This document shows positions 1-7,323 of a DNA stretch of 18,916 nucleotides, piece after piece. Source of the stretch: Lachnospiraceae bacterium UBA6987 (lineage in GTDB: Bacteria; Bacillota; Clostridia; Lachnospirales; Lachnospiraceae). The stretch's first letter is position 1; every line of letters begins with the position of its first letter. The translations under genes and the position numbers were made by a program. A model generated the notes under the pieces. The model saw nothing but the letters and a program-made list of their open reading frames with translations. It was not told the origin of the DNA and did not search any database. The stretch is from assembly GCA_002449955.1 (NCBI GenBank), contig DJYD01000054.1, forward strand, positions 1 to 18,916, written 5' to 3'.

Positions 1-27
1 AAAAGCCGCCCGCGGGCGGCTTTTTTT
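1..27. terminator. Rho-independent terminator, likely bidirectional
   Basis: A perfect 16-bp GC palindrome at 5-20 is followed by seven T on the plus strand and preceded by four A, which read as T on the minus strand. It lies just downstream of the minus-strand gene ending at 52, so it can end that transcript as well as one entering on the plus strand from the left. The left flank is cut by the window edge, so the full minus-strand T-run cannot be seen. Confidence 0.8.
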
Positions 28-51
28 CGTGAAATCCGAACAATCCGACAA

Positions 52-1923
52 TCAGCTGATTAGGTCTGAGATATAATCCGGATCATAAAAATGACTTGCT
101 GCAAATGCGCCGCTTCGCAGCGCTTCAAGGATCCGCTCTGTCTGAATATAGGTAAAGACCACCGGCGCAACTCCAGCCTCCTGAAACAGATCTGCCGTTT
201 CACTGTCGTAATATTGTTCGGAAAGGGCAGCCAAGCTGATCTTCTGTTTCGTGCAGAATGCCAACTGCTTTCTGATAAATGCAGCCAGGTCTTCTGCCTC
301 CTGATCCTTCGGCGGAATAATGTAGAATACAAGAGAAATCTGCAGTCCTGCCGCCTTTACCGCTTCAGCATCTTTGCGTCTTTCCACGCGCAAAAACAGA
401 TCTTTCGGATTCATCATACTGTTTTTCAGTTCATCCTTCAGCTGCTTCAGCATGACAGAAAGCTGTGCCTCTGACGGCCTGCCGACAGAGAGAATTAACC
501 GCCTCCCGCTTCCGCCAAATAAAGGCGAGGCAAAGGTCACAAATTCATGAAATGTCATCGTCGGGAAACGCCTGTAGCTGCATACGTTCTGAAACTCCTG
601 AAGGGAAAGAGCAGGAAAATTCACCTCCTCCCCCACCGGCAGATCAAACATCTTATAGGTATCACGGTGCCAGCGGTTCACGCACACCAGGATCTCGTCA
701 GAGGTCAGCCGCAGATCCAGCTCAAAATTCCTGTAACCGTGATCCAGCGAATACTGAAGGGCTGCCCGGGAATTCGTATTGCGGCAGCGCTTGTCAATAC
801 CGCCGAGAGCCGTTGCCACCATTCTTTCATGAACCGGTAAAGTTTCATGCTCCCGGTCCGGCCTGACCTGACAATACTTCCTGACAAACTGCCGCAGGGC
901 GCGGTAAACGCCTTGTTTCTTGAAGAAGGAAGGCTTCTTTGCATGGCCGGACAGCGCATTTTCCAGTGTCTGAACCATGACTGCGGGATCCATTTCATCT
1001 GTTTCAAAGAAACGCTCCGGACAGCCGATCTTCTTTCCCCAGAACCGCAGCTTCTGATTCCAGATAATGCCGACGGAAGGAATCCCCAATGAATAGGCAA
1101 TGATATTCGAGTGCATTCGTGCTGCAAATACAGCAGAAAAGCCGCTGATCATCCGCACAAGTTCAGTGCTGTCCGCCGGCGCCGGAGCTTTATCTCCGTG
1201 GCCGACTGCCGCCAGTACTTCATCTGCCATCATCTCATCACCGTGATCACCGTTTGTAAAAAGCATCCAGGGCATTTTTCTTTTTTCTAACTCAGCGATA
1301 ACGCCAAGCCAGAATTCCATCTGCACTTCCTTCGTTACTTCCGGGTGTCCATAATCCTCAAACAGTTTCTCCCTGGCAATCCCTACGCCAATTAACAGCT
1401 TCTTTTCCGGGTCGTTATCTTCCAGTGCTTCAGCATATACTTTTTTGCACCAGACAGCCGGATCATAGACGCTGCTGATATGAATATCGGGATTTGTGAT
1501 ATAGTCCCGGCGCAGCGTCAGAATATCGTCCCGGACACTGATCCCTTTTACGCAGGGCAGATTCAGCGCTTCCCTTAATTCGACACTTCTCTCATCGTCC
1601 GGGTAATAGGCTTCCACCCCGATCGCGCTGAAAAAGACGGGCACACCGAGGCGGTCGGCTTCCCGCAAAAGCTCCGGAATATACAGCCAGAACTTTTCAT
1701 TGCTGACTTTAAAAATGCCCCCGGCAAAAATGACCGCATCCACATAACGGACCTGTCCGATATCTCGCGAGGAAATACTGTAGCGGAAGATTTTATGTTC
1801 TCTCCTACCAAAACACTTCTGCAGAAGGTAAGCGTCACAATCTGACAGGACACTGTCCCCCAGATTCAGATTAATGGTCTGAACCAGCAGGATTTTCACC
1901 GGATTGTTCATCGTTTCTGTCAT
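52..1923 (-). CDS. Polysaccharide pyruvyl transferase-like protein fused to a degenerate GDPD/PLC-like barrel domain
   Basis: 623 aa with no signal peptide or membrane segment, so probably cytoplasmic. Residues about 8-310 resemble the polysaccharide pyruvyl transferase family, which puts pyruvate ketals on cell-wall or exopolysaccharide sugars. The visible signs are an N-terminal NLGDSVL segment, FAGGIF near 66-71, and the conserved RMHSNIIAYSLGIPSVG block at 269-285. Residues about 365-620 resemble a glycerophosphodiester phosphodiesterase-like TIM barrel, with ALGGIDKRCRNTNS followed by FELDLRLTSDE. The metal-ligand pair E401/D403 is present. The two histidines normally used in catalysis look replaced, by T371 in the first motif and N416-R417 in place of the usual His-Asp, so this half may not be catalytic. 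The ATG at 1923 has only a weak ribosome site; an in-frame ATG at 1911 is an alternative. A promoter is proposed at 2004-2033. It is transcribed alone, divergently from the kinase gene. The exact substrate is unknown. Confidence 0.75.
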   Translation of the reverse strand: MTETMNNPVKILLVQTINLNLGDSVLSDCDAYLLQKCFGRREHKIFRYSISSRDIGQVRYVDAVIFAGGIFKVSNEKFWLYIPELLREADRLGVPVFFSAIGVEAYYPDDERSVELREALNLPCVKGISVRDDILTLRRDYITNPDIHISSVYDPAVWCKKVYAEALEDNDPEKKLLIGVGIAREKLFEDYGHPEVTKEVQMEFWLGVIAELEKRKMPWMLFTNGDHGDEMMADEVLAAVGHGDKAPAPADSTELVRMISGFSAVFAARMHSNIIAYSLGIPSVGIIWNQKLRFWGKKIGCPERFFETDEMDPAVMVQTLENALSGHAKKPSFFKKQGVYRALRQFVRKYCQVRPDREHETLPVHERMVATALGGIDKRCRNTNSRAALQYSLDHGYRNFELDLRLTSDEILVCVNRWHRDTYKMFDLPVGEEVNFPALSLQEFQNVCSYRRFPTMTFHEFVTFASPLFGGSGRRLILSVGRPSEAQLSVMLKQLKDELKNSMMNPKDLFLRVERRKDAEAVKAAGLQISLVFYIIPPKDQEAEDLAAFIRKQLAFCTKQKISLAALSEQYYDSETADLFQEAGVAPVVFTYIQTERILEALRSGAFAASHFYDPDYISDLIS

Positions 1924-2003
1924 AGTCTTTTATATCATCCATCACTTCCGGCATGCCAGGAAGGGTATCATGCTATGCAGCAAAACTGCCTGTTACTTTG
2001 TGA

Positions 2004-2033
2004 ATTGTATCATATCCGCCTATATCTCAGCAA
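2004..2033 (-). promoter_or_regulatory. Sigma-A-type promoter for the pyruvyl transferase fusion gene
   Basis: On the minus strand a -35 box TTGCTG (2028-2033) and a -10 box TACAAT (2004-2009) are separated by 18 nt. TG sits one base before the -10 box, making an extended -10. It would give a leader of roughly 75 nt before the ATG at 1923. Confidence 0.55.
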
Positions 2034-2085
2034 GACGGAATTCGCCGTTTTTCATTCCGTTAGGAACCGTTTTCGCCCGAAATGA

Positions 2086-2116
2086 TTGCATATTTCTGAG
2101 TTTTGTGGCATATTAT
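2086..2116 (+). promoter_or_regulatory. Weak candidate promoter for the sugar kinase gene
   Basis: A TTGCAT box at 2086-2091 lies upstream of the AT-rich TATTATAT at 2111-2118, with an overlong 19-nt spacer; CATATT at 2109-2114 would give 17 nt. Neither box fits the consensus well. The position, between the divergent gene and the kinase start at 2175, is the main support. Confidence 0.3.
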
Positions 2117-2124
2117 ATGGTTGT

Positions 2125-2142
2125 GCGCTGTGATCACAGTGC
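2125..2142. promoter_or_regulatory. Palindromic operator candidate upstream of the sugar kinase gene
   Basis: CTGTGATCACAG at 2128-2139 is a perfect 12-bp palindrome. It extends to an 18-bp inverted repeat (2125-2142) with one mismatched pair. It sits between the candidate -10 box and the kinase start, where a repressor would block transcription. No regulator gene is adjacent, so the binding protein is unknown. Confidence 0.35.
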
Positions 2143-2174
2143 TTATGAGAACAGATTTGGCGGTATGAACAAAT

Positions 2175-3320
2175 ATGAATAGAGAACAAATGCTCCCCGA
2201 AGAAACCAAGGAGCAGAAAATACTGAGCGAAGTTCTTGGGGCCTACGATTTTCCGGGCACGATCATCGCAGCCGAGCGCTACGGCGAGGGTCACATCAAT
2301 GATACCTTCTGTGTGACAGTCAAGCGGGAAGACGAAACAAGTGCCCGCTATATGCTGCAGCGGATCTCACGGGCTGCCTTCCCTCATCCCGAGGAGCTGA
2401 TGCAGAATTTTGTCGCGATCACCTCTTTTCTCCGCAGGAAGATTGAAATCTCCGGAGGCGATCCTTCCCGCGAAACCTTAAGCCTTGACCATACCCGTGA
2501 CGGAAAAGATTTTTATACGGATTCGGAAAACAATGTCTGGCGGCTCGTCCCTTTTGTGGAAGACACCGTCTGCCTGCAGGAAGCAACGCCTGAGCTGTTT
2601 GAAGCTTCTGCACGCGCTTTCGGACATTTTCAGCGGATGCTGACGGATTATCCGGCGGAAACGCTCTATGAGACCATCCCGCATTTTCACGACACGGAGA
2701 ACAGACTGACGCTGTTCCGAAAAGCACTTGAGCGGGATACGCTTGGCCGTTCCGCTAAGGCTGCCAATGAGGTCCGCTTTGTCACGGAGCATGAGGCTGA
2801 CTGTTCTGTGGCCATGGAAGCTCTGCGTCAGGGCATCCTGCCTCTCCGGGTCACGCATAATGATACAAAACTGAACAATGTGCTTTTTGACTGCAAGAGC
2901 GGAGAAGGCGTATGCATCATCGATCTGGACACCACGATGCCCGGTCTTGCCATTTTTGACTTCGGCGATTCGATCCGTTTCGGAGCGAATCACTGCCGGG
3001 AAGACGAAAAGGATCTTTCCCTTGTCAATCTTGATCTTGACCTTTATGAGCGCTACACCAGGGGCTTTCTTGCCGGGACAGACGGCTGTCTGACCGAAGC
3101 CGAACTGGAATACCTTCCCTGGGGCGCACGAATTATTACGCTTGAGTTAGGCATTCGTTTCCTGACGGACTATCTGGAGGGTGATCATTATTTCCGCACG
3201 TCTTATCCCGATCACAACCTCGACCGCTGCCGTACGCAGTTCAAACTCCTGCAGGATATGGAAGATCACTTTTCGGAAATGCAGGCCATCGTGGCCAAAT
3301 ATGCAAAAAAGGGGCTGTAA
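2175..3320 (+). CDS. N-acetylhexosamine 1-kinase-like sugar phosphotransferase (APH fold)
   Basis: 381 aa, cytoplasmic. It belongs to the aminoglycoside-phosphotransferase-fold kinases that include the bifidobacterial NahK (about 359 aa), which phosphorylates GlcNAc/GalNAc at C1 in the lacto-N-biose pathway. Such proteins are often mislabelled 'mucin desulfatase'. Seen in the sequence: GHINDTF at 39-45 in the nucleotide-binding loop, the catalytic motif THNDTKLNNVLFD (H228, D230, N235), the metal motif IDLDTTMPG (D250, D252), DFGDSIR at 262-268, and the family-typical LELGIRFLTDYLEGDHYF near 323-340. The ATG at 2175 has a modest GGCGG ribosome site. No lacto-N-biose phosphorylase, transporter or epimerase lies nearby, so the sugar is inferred only from family resemblance. 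The stop codon lies inside the loop of the downstream terminator hairpin. Confidence 0.8.
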   Translation: MNREQMLPEETKEQKILSEVLGAYDFPGTIIAAERYGEGHINDTFCVTVKREDETSARYMLQRISRAAFPHPEELMQNFVAITSFLRRKIEISGGDPSRETLSLDHTRDGKDFYTDSENNVWRLVPFVEDTVCLQEATPELFEASARAFGHFQRMLTDYPAETLYETIPHFHDTENRLTLFRKALERDTLGRSAKAANEVRFVTEHEADCSVAMEALRQGILPLRVTHNDTKLNNVLFDCKSGEGVCIIDLDTTMPGLAIFDFGDSIRFGANHCREDEKDLSLVNLDLDLYERYTRGFLAGTDGCLTEAELEYLPWGARIITLELGIRFLTDYLEGDHYFRTSYPDHNLDRCRTQFKLLQDMEDHFSEMQAIVAKYAKKGL

Positions 3321-3331
3321 AGCCCCTTTTT
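3305..3331. terminator. Bidirectional terminator shared by convergent genes
   Basis: The stem GGGGCT (3311-3316) and AGCCCC (3321-3326) has a four-base loop, six A on the left and five T on the right, so it works in both directions. It serves the kinase gene (plus) and the MATE fusion gene (minus, ending at 3348). The kinase TAA stop at 3318-3320 forms part of the loop. Confidence 0.85.
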
Positions 3332-3347
3332 CTTATGAACCGACTGC

Positions 3348-5105
3348 TTACTGTTTATCTTTCAGCATGATCATCAGGTTGTTCAGGTTGATGGAATAGG
3401 TGTAGCGGACTTCGTCTGCCAGCTGCATGACCAGACGGATTCCCATGCCTTTCATCTTATCGTCGCCCTTCGGCACATAATGAATCGGATCAAATGCCCT
3501 GCAGTCATCACGGAAACGCAGGATCCAGCGGCCATTCTTATGCATCAGGCGAACGGACAAATGATGTTCATGATTGTCCTTGGTAAAGCCGTGCAGGACC
3601 ACATTGGAAGCCATTTCCTCCACGCACAGCGACAATTTGTAGCTGAGCGAGCGGTCACCGCTCTGTGACATGCAGAAATGATAAGCCGCTTCCGAAGCCT
3701 CTGTCACCTGTTCGACAGAGCGGATCTCGACCTCCATCATCTCTTCCGCTTTCACACTGAAATTCTCCGGCAGCATCAAAACGTTCAGGTCCTCCCAGGC
3801 CGGTTTGCCGCTCTTTTTGCGGACAAACAGGCAGATCAGAAGGAGTGTCGCGATTTCTGCACAGCCAAAGTAGAACCAGACTCCCGTCATATACCGCGAA
3901 TGAACATTGATCGAGAGGAGCAAAGCGAAAAGCAGGGGGAATACCGCATTCTGCACTGTAGAAATGACCTCGGTATAGCGTTCCTTGCCGGCGCTCTGGT
4001 AACCGTTTTTGATCAGGCCGGTCAGACAGCTTGGCATCAGTCCAAGTGCATACAGTCTGAGGCCAATGATGGCCATACCGCGCGATCTGCCGGCTTCCGT
4101 GATAAACAGGCCAACGGCAGGTGGTGCGATCACAACTAACAGCAGACCGACTGCACAGCCAAGCATGACTCCCTGGAGAGCCAGTTCCTTCAGCATTGTC
4201 CGCAGTCCGGATTTATCCTCTTCATTGTAGAAGATCCCGGTCAGTGTCAGCGACACACCTCCGATGCCTGTCGTAATGCAGTTGCTGGCGTTGCCGATGG
4301 AACTGATCACGGAGAAAGCCGCAACAGCATCACTGCCGCCTCTGGCAAGCAGGATCCTGTTCATCCCGAAGACCATGACAACCGATGCCGCCATACTGAA
4401 AATAGCCGGAATGCTGTTGGTCACCAGTTCCTTGATTTTAGCCTTACTGATCAGTCCAGGTCTGAACTTGAAGAAGCATTTTTTTGACAGGAAATAAGCT
4501 CCCGCAATCAAAAGCGCCGCATAATAACTTAACGATGACGCAAGTCCCATGCCGAACATGCCGCCATGGAACACGATGACATTCAGCAAGTCCATGACGA
4601 TATCCGTGATCGTCATCGCGGCAACAGATACGATCAGCAGTGTTGTCTTTCCGGCCATCTGCATGAACGGCACCAGAATTAACGCCCCCATGGTTGCCGG
4701 TGCACCAAGGATAAAGCCGCGGATATAGGCGGAGGTGTCGACAACAAGCTGTTCTGTGTCAGCGCCAAGGATCTTGCTCGCCGGTACGCTCAGGAAAAAG
4801 ATGATCAGGGTGAAGGGAATGGAAAAAGCTGCCCCAAGTCCGATCGCAGAGGAATAGCCGGCATTGGTCTCCTCCTGCAGGCCGCGTCCAAGTGATTTGC
4901 TGCACACCACCTGTACACCGGCCGACAGGGCACTGCCGAAAGCGCCGATAATCAGAAGTATGGGATTTGCCAGGCCATAGGCGGCAATTGCCTTCACACC
5001 TAAAAAACGACCGATAACAATACTGTCAATCAGAAGACAAAGGGTTACCGTCAGTGCGGACAGGATCTGCGCTGTCAACATCTGACGGATCAGTTTTTTT
5101 AGCAT
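3348..5105 (-). CDS. MATE-family transporter fused to a C-terminal RsbW-like ATPase domain
   Basis: 585 aa. Residues about 1-435 form a multi-helix MATE (multidrug and toxin extrusion) membrane domain, with typical segments such as DSIVIGRFLGVKAIAAYG (27-44) and a second half beginning near 222. Residues about 445-585 resemble the histidine-kinase-like ATPase fold of anti-sigma serine kinases such as RsbW. The N box is CVEEMASNVVLHGF (494-507, with E497 and N501), a DD pair lies at 533-534 before an A-F-D-P segment, and a glycine box GMGIRLV lies at 553-559. An energy-coupling or regulatory role for this tail is possible but not shown. The start is supported by a GGAGAGG ribosome site 6 nt upstream. 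It follows the aldo/keto reductase by 68 nt on the same strand. The transported substrate is unknown. Confidence 0.85.
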   Translation of the reverse strand: MLKKLIRQMLTAQILSALTVTLCLLIDSIVIGRFLGVKAIAAYGLANPILLIIGAFGSALSAGVQVVCSKSLGRGLQEETNAGYSSAIGLGAAFSIPFTLIIFFLSVPASKILGADTEQLVVDTSAYIRGFILGAPATMGALILVPFMQMAGKTTLLIVSVAAMTITDIVMDLLNVIVFHGGMFGMGLASSLSYYAALLIAGAYFLSKKCFFKFRPGLISKAKIKELVTNSIPAIFSMAASVVMVFGMNRILLARGGSDAVAAFSVISSIGNASNCITTGIGGVSLTLTGIFYNEEDKSGLRTMLKELALQGVMLGCAVGLLLVVIAPPAVGLFITEAGRSRGMAIIGLRLYALGLMPSCLTGLIKNGYQSAGKERYTEVISTVQNAVFPLLFALLLSINVHSRYMTGVWFYFGCAEIATLLLICLFVRKKSGKPAWEDLNVLMLPENFSVKAEEMMEVEIRSVEQVTEASEAAYHFCMSQSGDRSLSYKLSLCVEEMASNVVLHGFTKDNHEHHLSVRLMHKNGRWILRFRDDCRAFDPIHYVPKGDDKMKGMGIRLVMQLADEVRYTYSINLNNLMIMLKDKQ

Positions 5106-5136
5106 AATGCGCCTCTCCGGGATTTAATCTATAGGA

Positions 5137-5166
5137 TGCAGCGCAGACATCCCTGCCCGCGCTGCA
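5137..5166 (-). other. Intercistronic stem-loop between aldo/keto reductase and MATE genes
   Basis: An 8-bp perfect inverted repeat (TGCAGCGC and its complement) encloses a 14-nt loop. No T-run follows on the minus strand, so it is unlikely to be a standard terminator. It could be an mRNA processing or stability element, or a leaky attenuator that lowers MATE expression. Confidence 0.4.
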
Positions 5167-5173
5167 GTAAAGC

Positions 5174-6310
5174 TTATTTTTCGAAGACAGATGCCGCTTT
5201 CGCCAAAAGCTCGCGAATTTCAAGATGCTGCGGGCATACCGCTTCGCATCCGCCGCAGCCGATGCACTCCGAAGCCTTTGCGTGGCCGTCAGCCGTCAGC
5301 ACGTCACTATAATAACCGCGGACAGTCCAGCTGTGGAAGGTCTCAAAGGTATTGACCGCCCGGAAGATATCCGGGATGCGGATCCCCATCGGGCACTGAT
5401 TCTCTTCCACGCAGTAACGGCAGCCGGTGCAGGGAATCAGTTTCTTCTCTCTGAAGATGCGGACAACCTCATCGATCGCCTTCATCTCGTTTTCATCCAG
5501 CGGCTTAAAATCCTTCATCGTCCGGATGTTGTCTTCCATCTGTGCCATATCGCTCATGCCGGATAAGACCATAGCCATCTGCGGGAATCCTGCAGCAAAA
5601 CGCACCGCATAACTCGCGTTGCTTCCACCTCCGAGATTTCTGAAAACCGCATCTGCCTCCTCCGGAAGCTTTACGAGGTTTCCGCCCTTGACCGGTTCCA
5701 TCACGATAACCGGCTTGCCGTGCTTCTCACAGACCTCATAGCATCTGCGGCTTTCCACGGAAGGTTCATCATAATCGATATAGTTGAACTGAATCTGTAC
5801 GATCTCGATTTCGGGATGCTCGGTCAGGATCATATCCAGGACTTCCGGCTTGTCGTGGAAGGAAATGCCAAAATGGCGGATCAGACCTTCCTGCTTGAAT
5901 GCATAAGCGGTTTCGTAAGCCTTGCAGGCCTGGAACTTCGGATAGTTATCGCTTCCCTGCGCATGCATCAGATAGAAATCGAAGTAGTCGACACCGCAGG
6001 CAGCAAGCTGCTGCTCAAAAAACGGCCGGATCTCCTCCTGCGAATTAAAATAGGGGGATGTCAGTTTGTTGGTCAGCAGGAAGCGGTCTCTGTCATAGCG
6101 TTTTGCTATGCATTCCGCGATTGCGGTTTCGGAAAGACCGTTGATATAACCATGTGCCGTATCAAAGTAGTTGAACCCGGCTTCGATAAATGCATCAACC
6201 ATCCGGCTGAACTGCTCCTTATCGACCGTTTTGTCATCAAGCATAGGCAGGCGCATGCAGCCAAAACCGAAATTGCCGTGGATCTCAGGGAAAAATGTGT
6301 TCTCTTTCAT
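5174..6310 (-). CDS. Aldo/keto reductase with C-terminal 2x[4Fe-4S] ferredoxin domain
   Basis: 378 aa, cytoplasmic. Residues about 12-285 form an aldo/keto reductase barrel with the catalytic tetrad visible as D50, Y55 (FDTAHGY), K82 and H116 (LMHA). Residues about 290-370 carry two cysteine clusters, C294/C297/C300/C306 and C349/C352/C355/C359, typical of two [4Fe-4S] clusters. Such enzymes are common in anaerobic Clostridia and are thought to link carbonyl reduction or oxidation to ferredoxin-type electron carriers; the substrate is unknown. The start has a strong AAGGAGG site about 8 nt upstream. It lies between the lipoprotein remnant and the MATE fusion and is probably co-transcribed with tadA. 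Confidence 0.9.
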   Translation of the reverse strand: MKENTFFPEIHGNFGFGCMRLPMLDDKTVDKEQFSRMVDAFIEAGFNYFDTAHGYINGLSETAIAECIAKRYDRDRFLLTNKLTSPYFNSQEEIRPFFEQQLAACGVDYFDFYLMHAQGSDNYPKFQACKAYETAYAFKQEGLIRHFGISFHDKPEVLDMILTEHPEIEIVQIQFNYIDYDEPSVESRRCYEVCEKHGKPVIVMEPVKGGNLVKLPEEADAVFRNLGGGSNASYAVRFAAGFPQMAMVLSGMSDMAQMEDNIRTMKDFKPLDENEMKAIDEVVRIFREKKLIPCTGCRYCVEENQCPMGIRIPDIFRAVNTFETFHSWTVRGYYSDVLTADGHAKASECIGCGGCEAVCPQHLEIRELLAKAASVFEK

Positions 6311-6351
6311 AGACCGACCTCCTTATTTGATCAGTGTGTGACGATAGGGAA

Positions 6352-6625
6352 TCACTCTGCCGGAGTGATCGCAACGGAAGCTTTTCCATCCTCATAGGTG
6401 ATCACAAAGTCATTTTCCGCATAGACACTCTCTTCATAGTTTTCATCAACATGGTAGGCTCTGATCGTACCTTCAAGCCTTGTAATCTCTCCAATCTGGT
6501 TCTCCTCCAGGAAATCTGTGCCGATCGAATCACGGCTCAGTCGTCGTTTCTGCCTGTTTTTTTCCGCAGGCTGCCATCGTAAGGAGCATCACTGTGCATA
6601 GCAAAAGGCTTAGAAATCTTTTCAT
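6352..6625 (-). pseudogene. Small lipoprotein gene broken by a single-base frameshift
   Basis: A GGAGGAG ribosome site (6636-6642) precedes an ATG at 6625. The ORF encodes a clear lipoprotein signal: MKRFLSLLL, then a hydrophobic stretch ending MAACGKKQAETTTEP. It then meets TGA at 6530-6532, after 31 residues. One base further on, a frame without a start codon stays open for 59 residues (DSIGTDFLEE to AITPAE) and stops at 6352. Removing one base near 6529-6533, or one A from the A7 run (T7 at 6557-6563 on the plus strand), would restore a protein of about 90 aa. It sits 24 nt after tadA. No family is recognised for the C-terminal part. It could be a true pseudogene, an assembly error, or a slippage site. 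Confidence 0.65.
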
Positions 6626-6649
6626 TTTTGGTTTTCTCCTCCGGATTTT

Positions 6650-7159
6650 TTATTCGGTAATCACTTTTGCTGTCTCTCCAGCCGTCTTTTTCTCTTCCTT
6701 CACTCTTACGCGAAGGTCCTTGAAAAAATCCTGCAGAATACGGCTGCATTCCTCCTGCAGTACACCGGTCGTGATCTCGACCTGATGATTGAACTCCGGC
6801 ATCTGCAGCAGATTAAGGATGGAGCCTGCGCACCCCGCCTTGGGATTCATCGTTCCGATGACCACGCGGTCGATGCGCGACTGAACTAACGCGCCGGCGC
6901 ACATCTGACAGGGTTCAAGGGTGACGTACATGGTGCAGCCTTCAAGCCGCCAGTCGCCAAGCTTCCGGCTTGCCTTATCGATGGCGCTGATTTCTGCGTG
7001 AGCTAACGTCGATTTCTTGCTCAGCCGTTCATTGAAGGCGCGCGACACGATCCTGCCGTCGTTTACGATCACGCAGCCGATGGGGATCTCTCCTTTTGCT
7101 GCGGCGCGCCGCGCCTGATGCAGCGCTTTTTTCATGAACTTCTCGTCTTCGTTAAGCAT
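6650..7159 (-). CDS. tadA: tRNA-specific adenosine deaminase TadA
   Basis: 169 aa. It converts A34 of tRNA-Arg(ACG) to inosine so that the tRNA can read CGU, CGC and CGA. The zinc and catalytic residues are H54-A-E56 and P83-C84-x-x-C87 (EPCQMC), as in the cytidine deaminase superfamily. NDGRIVSRAFNE and the LGDWRL region also fit TadA. The ATG at 7159 is preferred: it has an AAGGCGG site about 7 nt upstream and gives a leader of about 60 nt from the promoter at 7229-7257. An in-frame TTG at 7204 would lie too close to the predicted start of transcription. The C-terminal tail beyond about residue 150 is slightly longer than usual. It appears to head the operon that runs to the MATE fusion. 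Confidence 0.93.
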   Translation of the reverse strand: MLNEDEKFMKKALHQARRAAAKGEIPIGCVIVNDGRIVSRAFNERLSKKSTLAHAEISAIDKASRKLGDWRLEGCTMYVTLEPCQMCAGALVQSRIDRVVIGTMNPKAGCAGSILNLLQMPEFNHQVEITTGVLQEECSRILQDFFKDLRVRVKEEKKTAGETAKVITE

Positions 7160-7228
7160 GGTTGACCGCCTTCGTTCTAATCGGCCGGAAACCCCCGGCT
7201 GCAAATGCCGTTTTCGGCTTTATCTATT

Positions 7229-7257
7229 AATATATCATAGTTTTTTTCTGCCAGCAA
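7229..7257 (-). promoter_or_regulatory. Sigma-A-type promoter for tadA
   Basis: On the minus strand TTGCTG (7252-7257) and TATATT (7229-7234) are separated by exactly 17 nt, with an A7 run in the spacer. Predicted transcription starts near 7222, about 60 nt before the tadA ATG. Confidence 0.65.
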
Positions 7258-7281
7258 GAAGGAGGCGGAAGAACCGCCCCC
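7254..7281 (-). terminator. Probable terminator of the surface-protein gene
   Basis: On the minus strand GGGGGCGG (7274-7281) pairs with CCGCCTCC (7261-7268), with one G-U pair and a 5-nt loop, and is followed by TTCTT. The T-run is weak. It lies 43 nt downstream of the surface-protein stop and overlaps the -35 box of the tadA promoter. Confidence 0.45.
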
Positions 7282-7323
7282 TTTGAAGATCAATTATTTT
7301 TCCTCCTCTTTCCTCAGCAGGCC

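Noticed and set aside
2128..2139. CRP-type cAMP receptor protein site
   Set aside because: The half-sites TGTGA and TCACA are present but lack the 6-bp spacer of a CRP site, and classical CRP control is not expected in Clostridia.
7160..7204. TTG start 15 codons upstream of the tadA ATG
   Set aside because: The extension is not typical of TadA and would leave a leader of only about 18 nt from the predicted promoter; the ATG at 7159 has a better-placed ribosome site.
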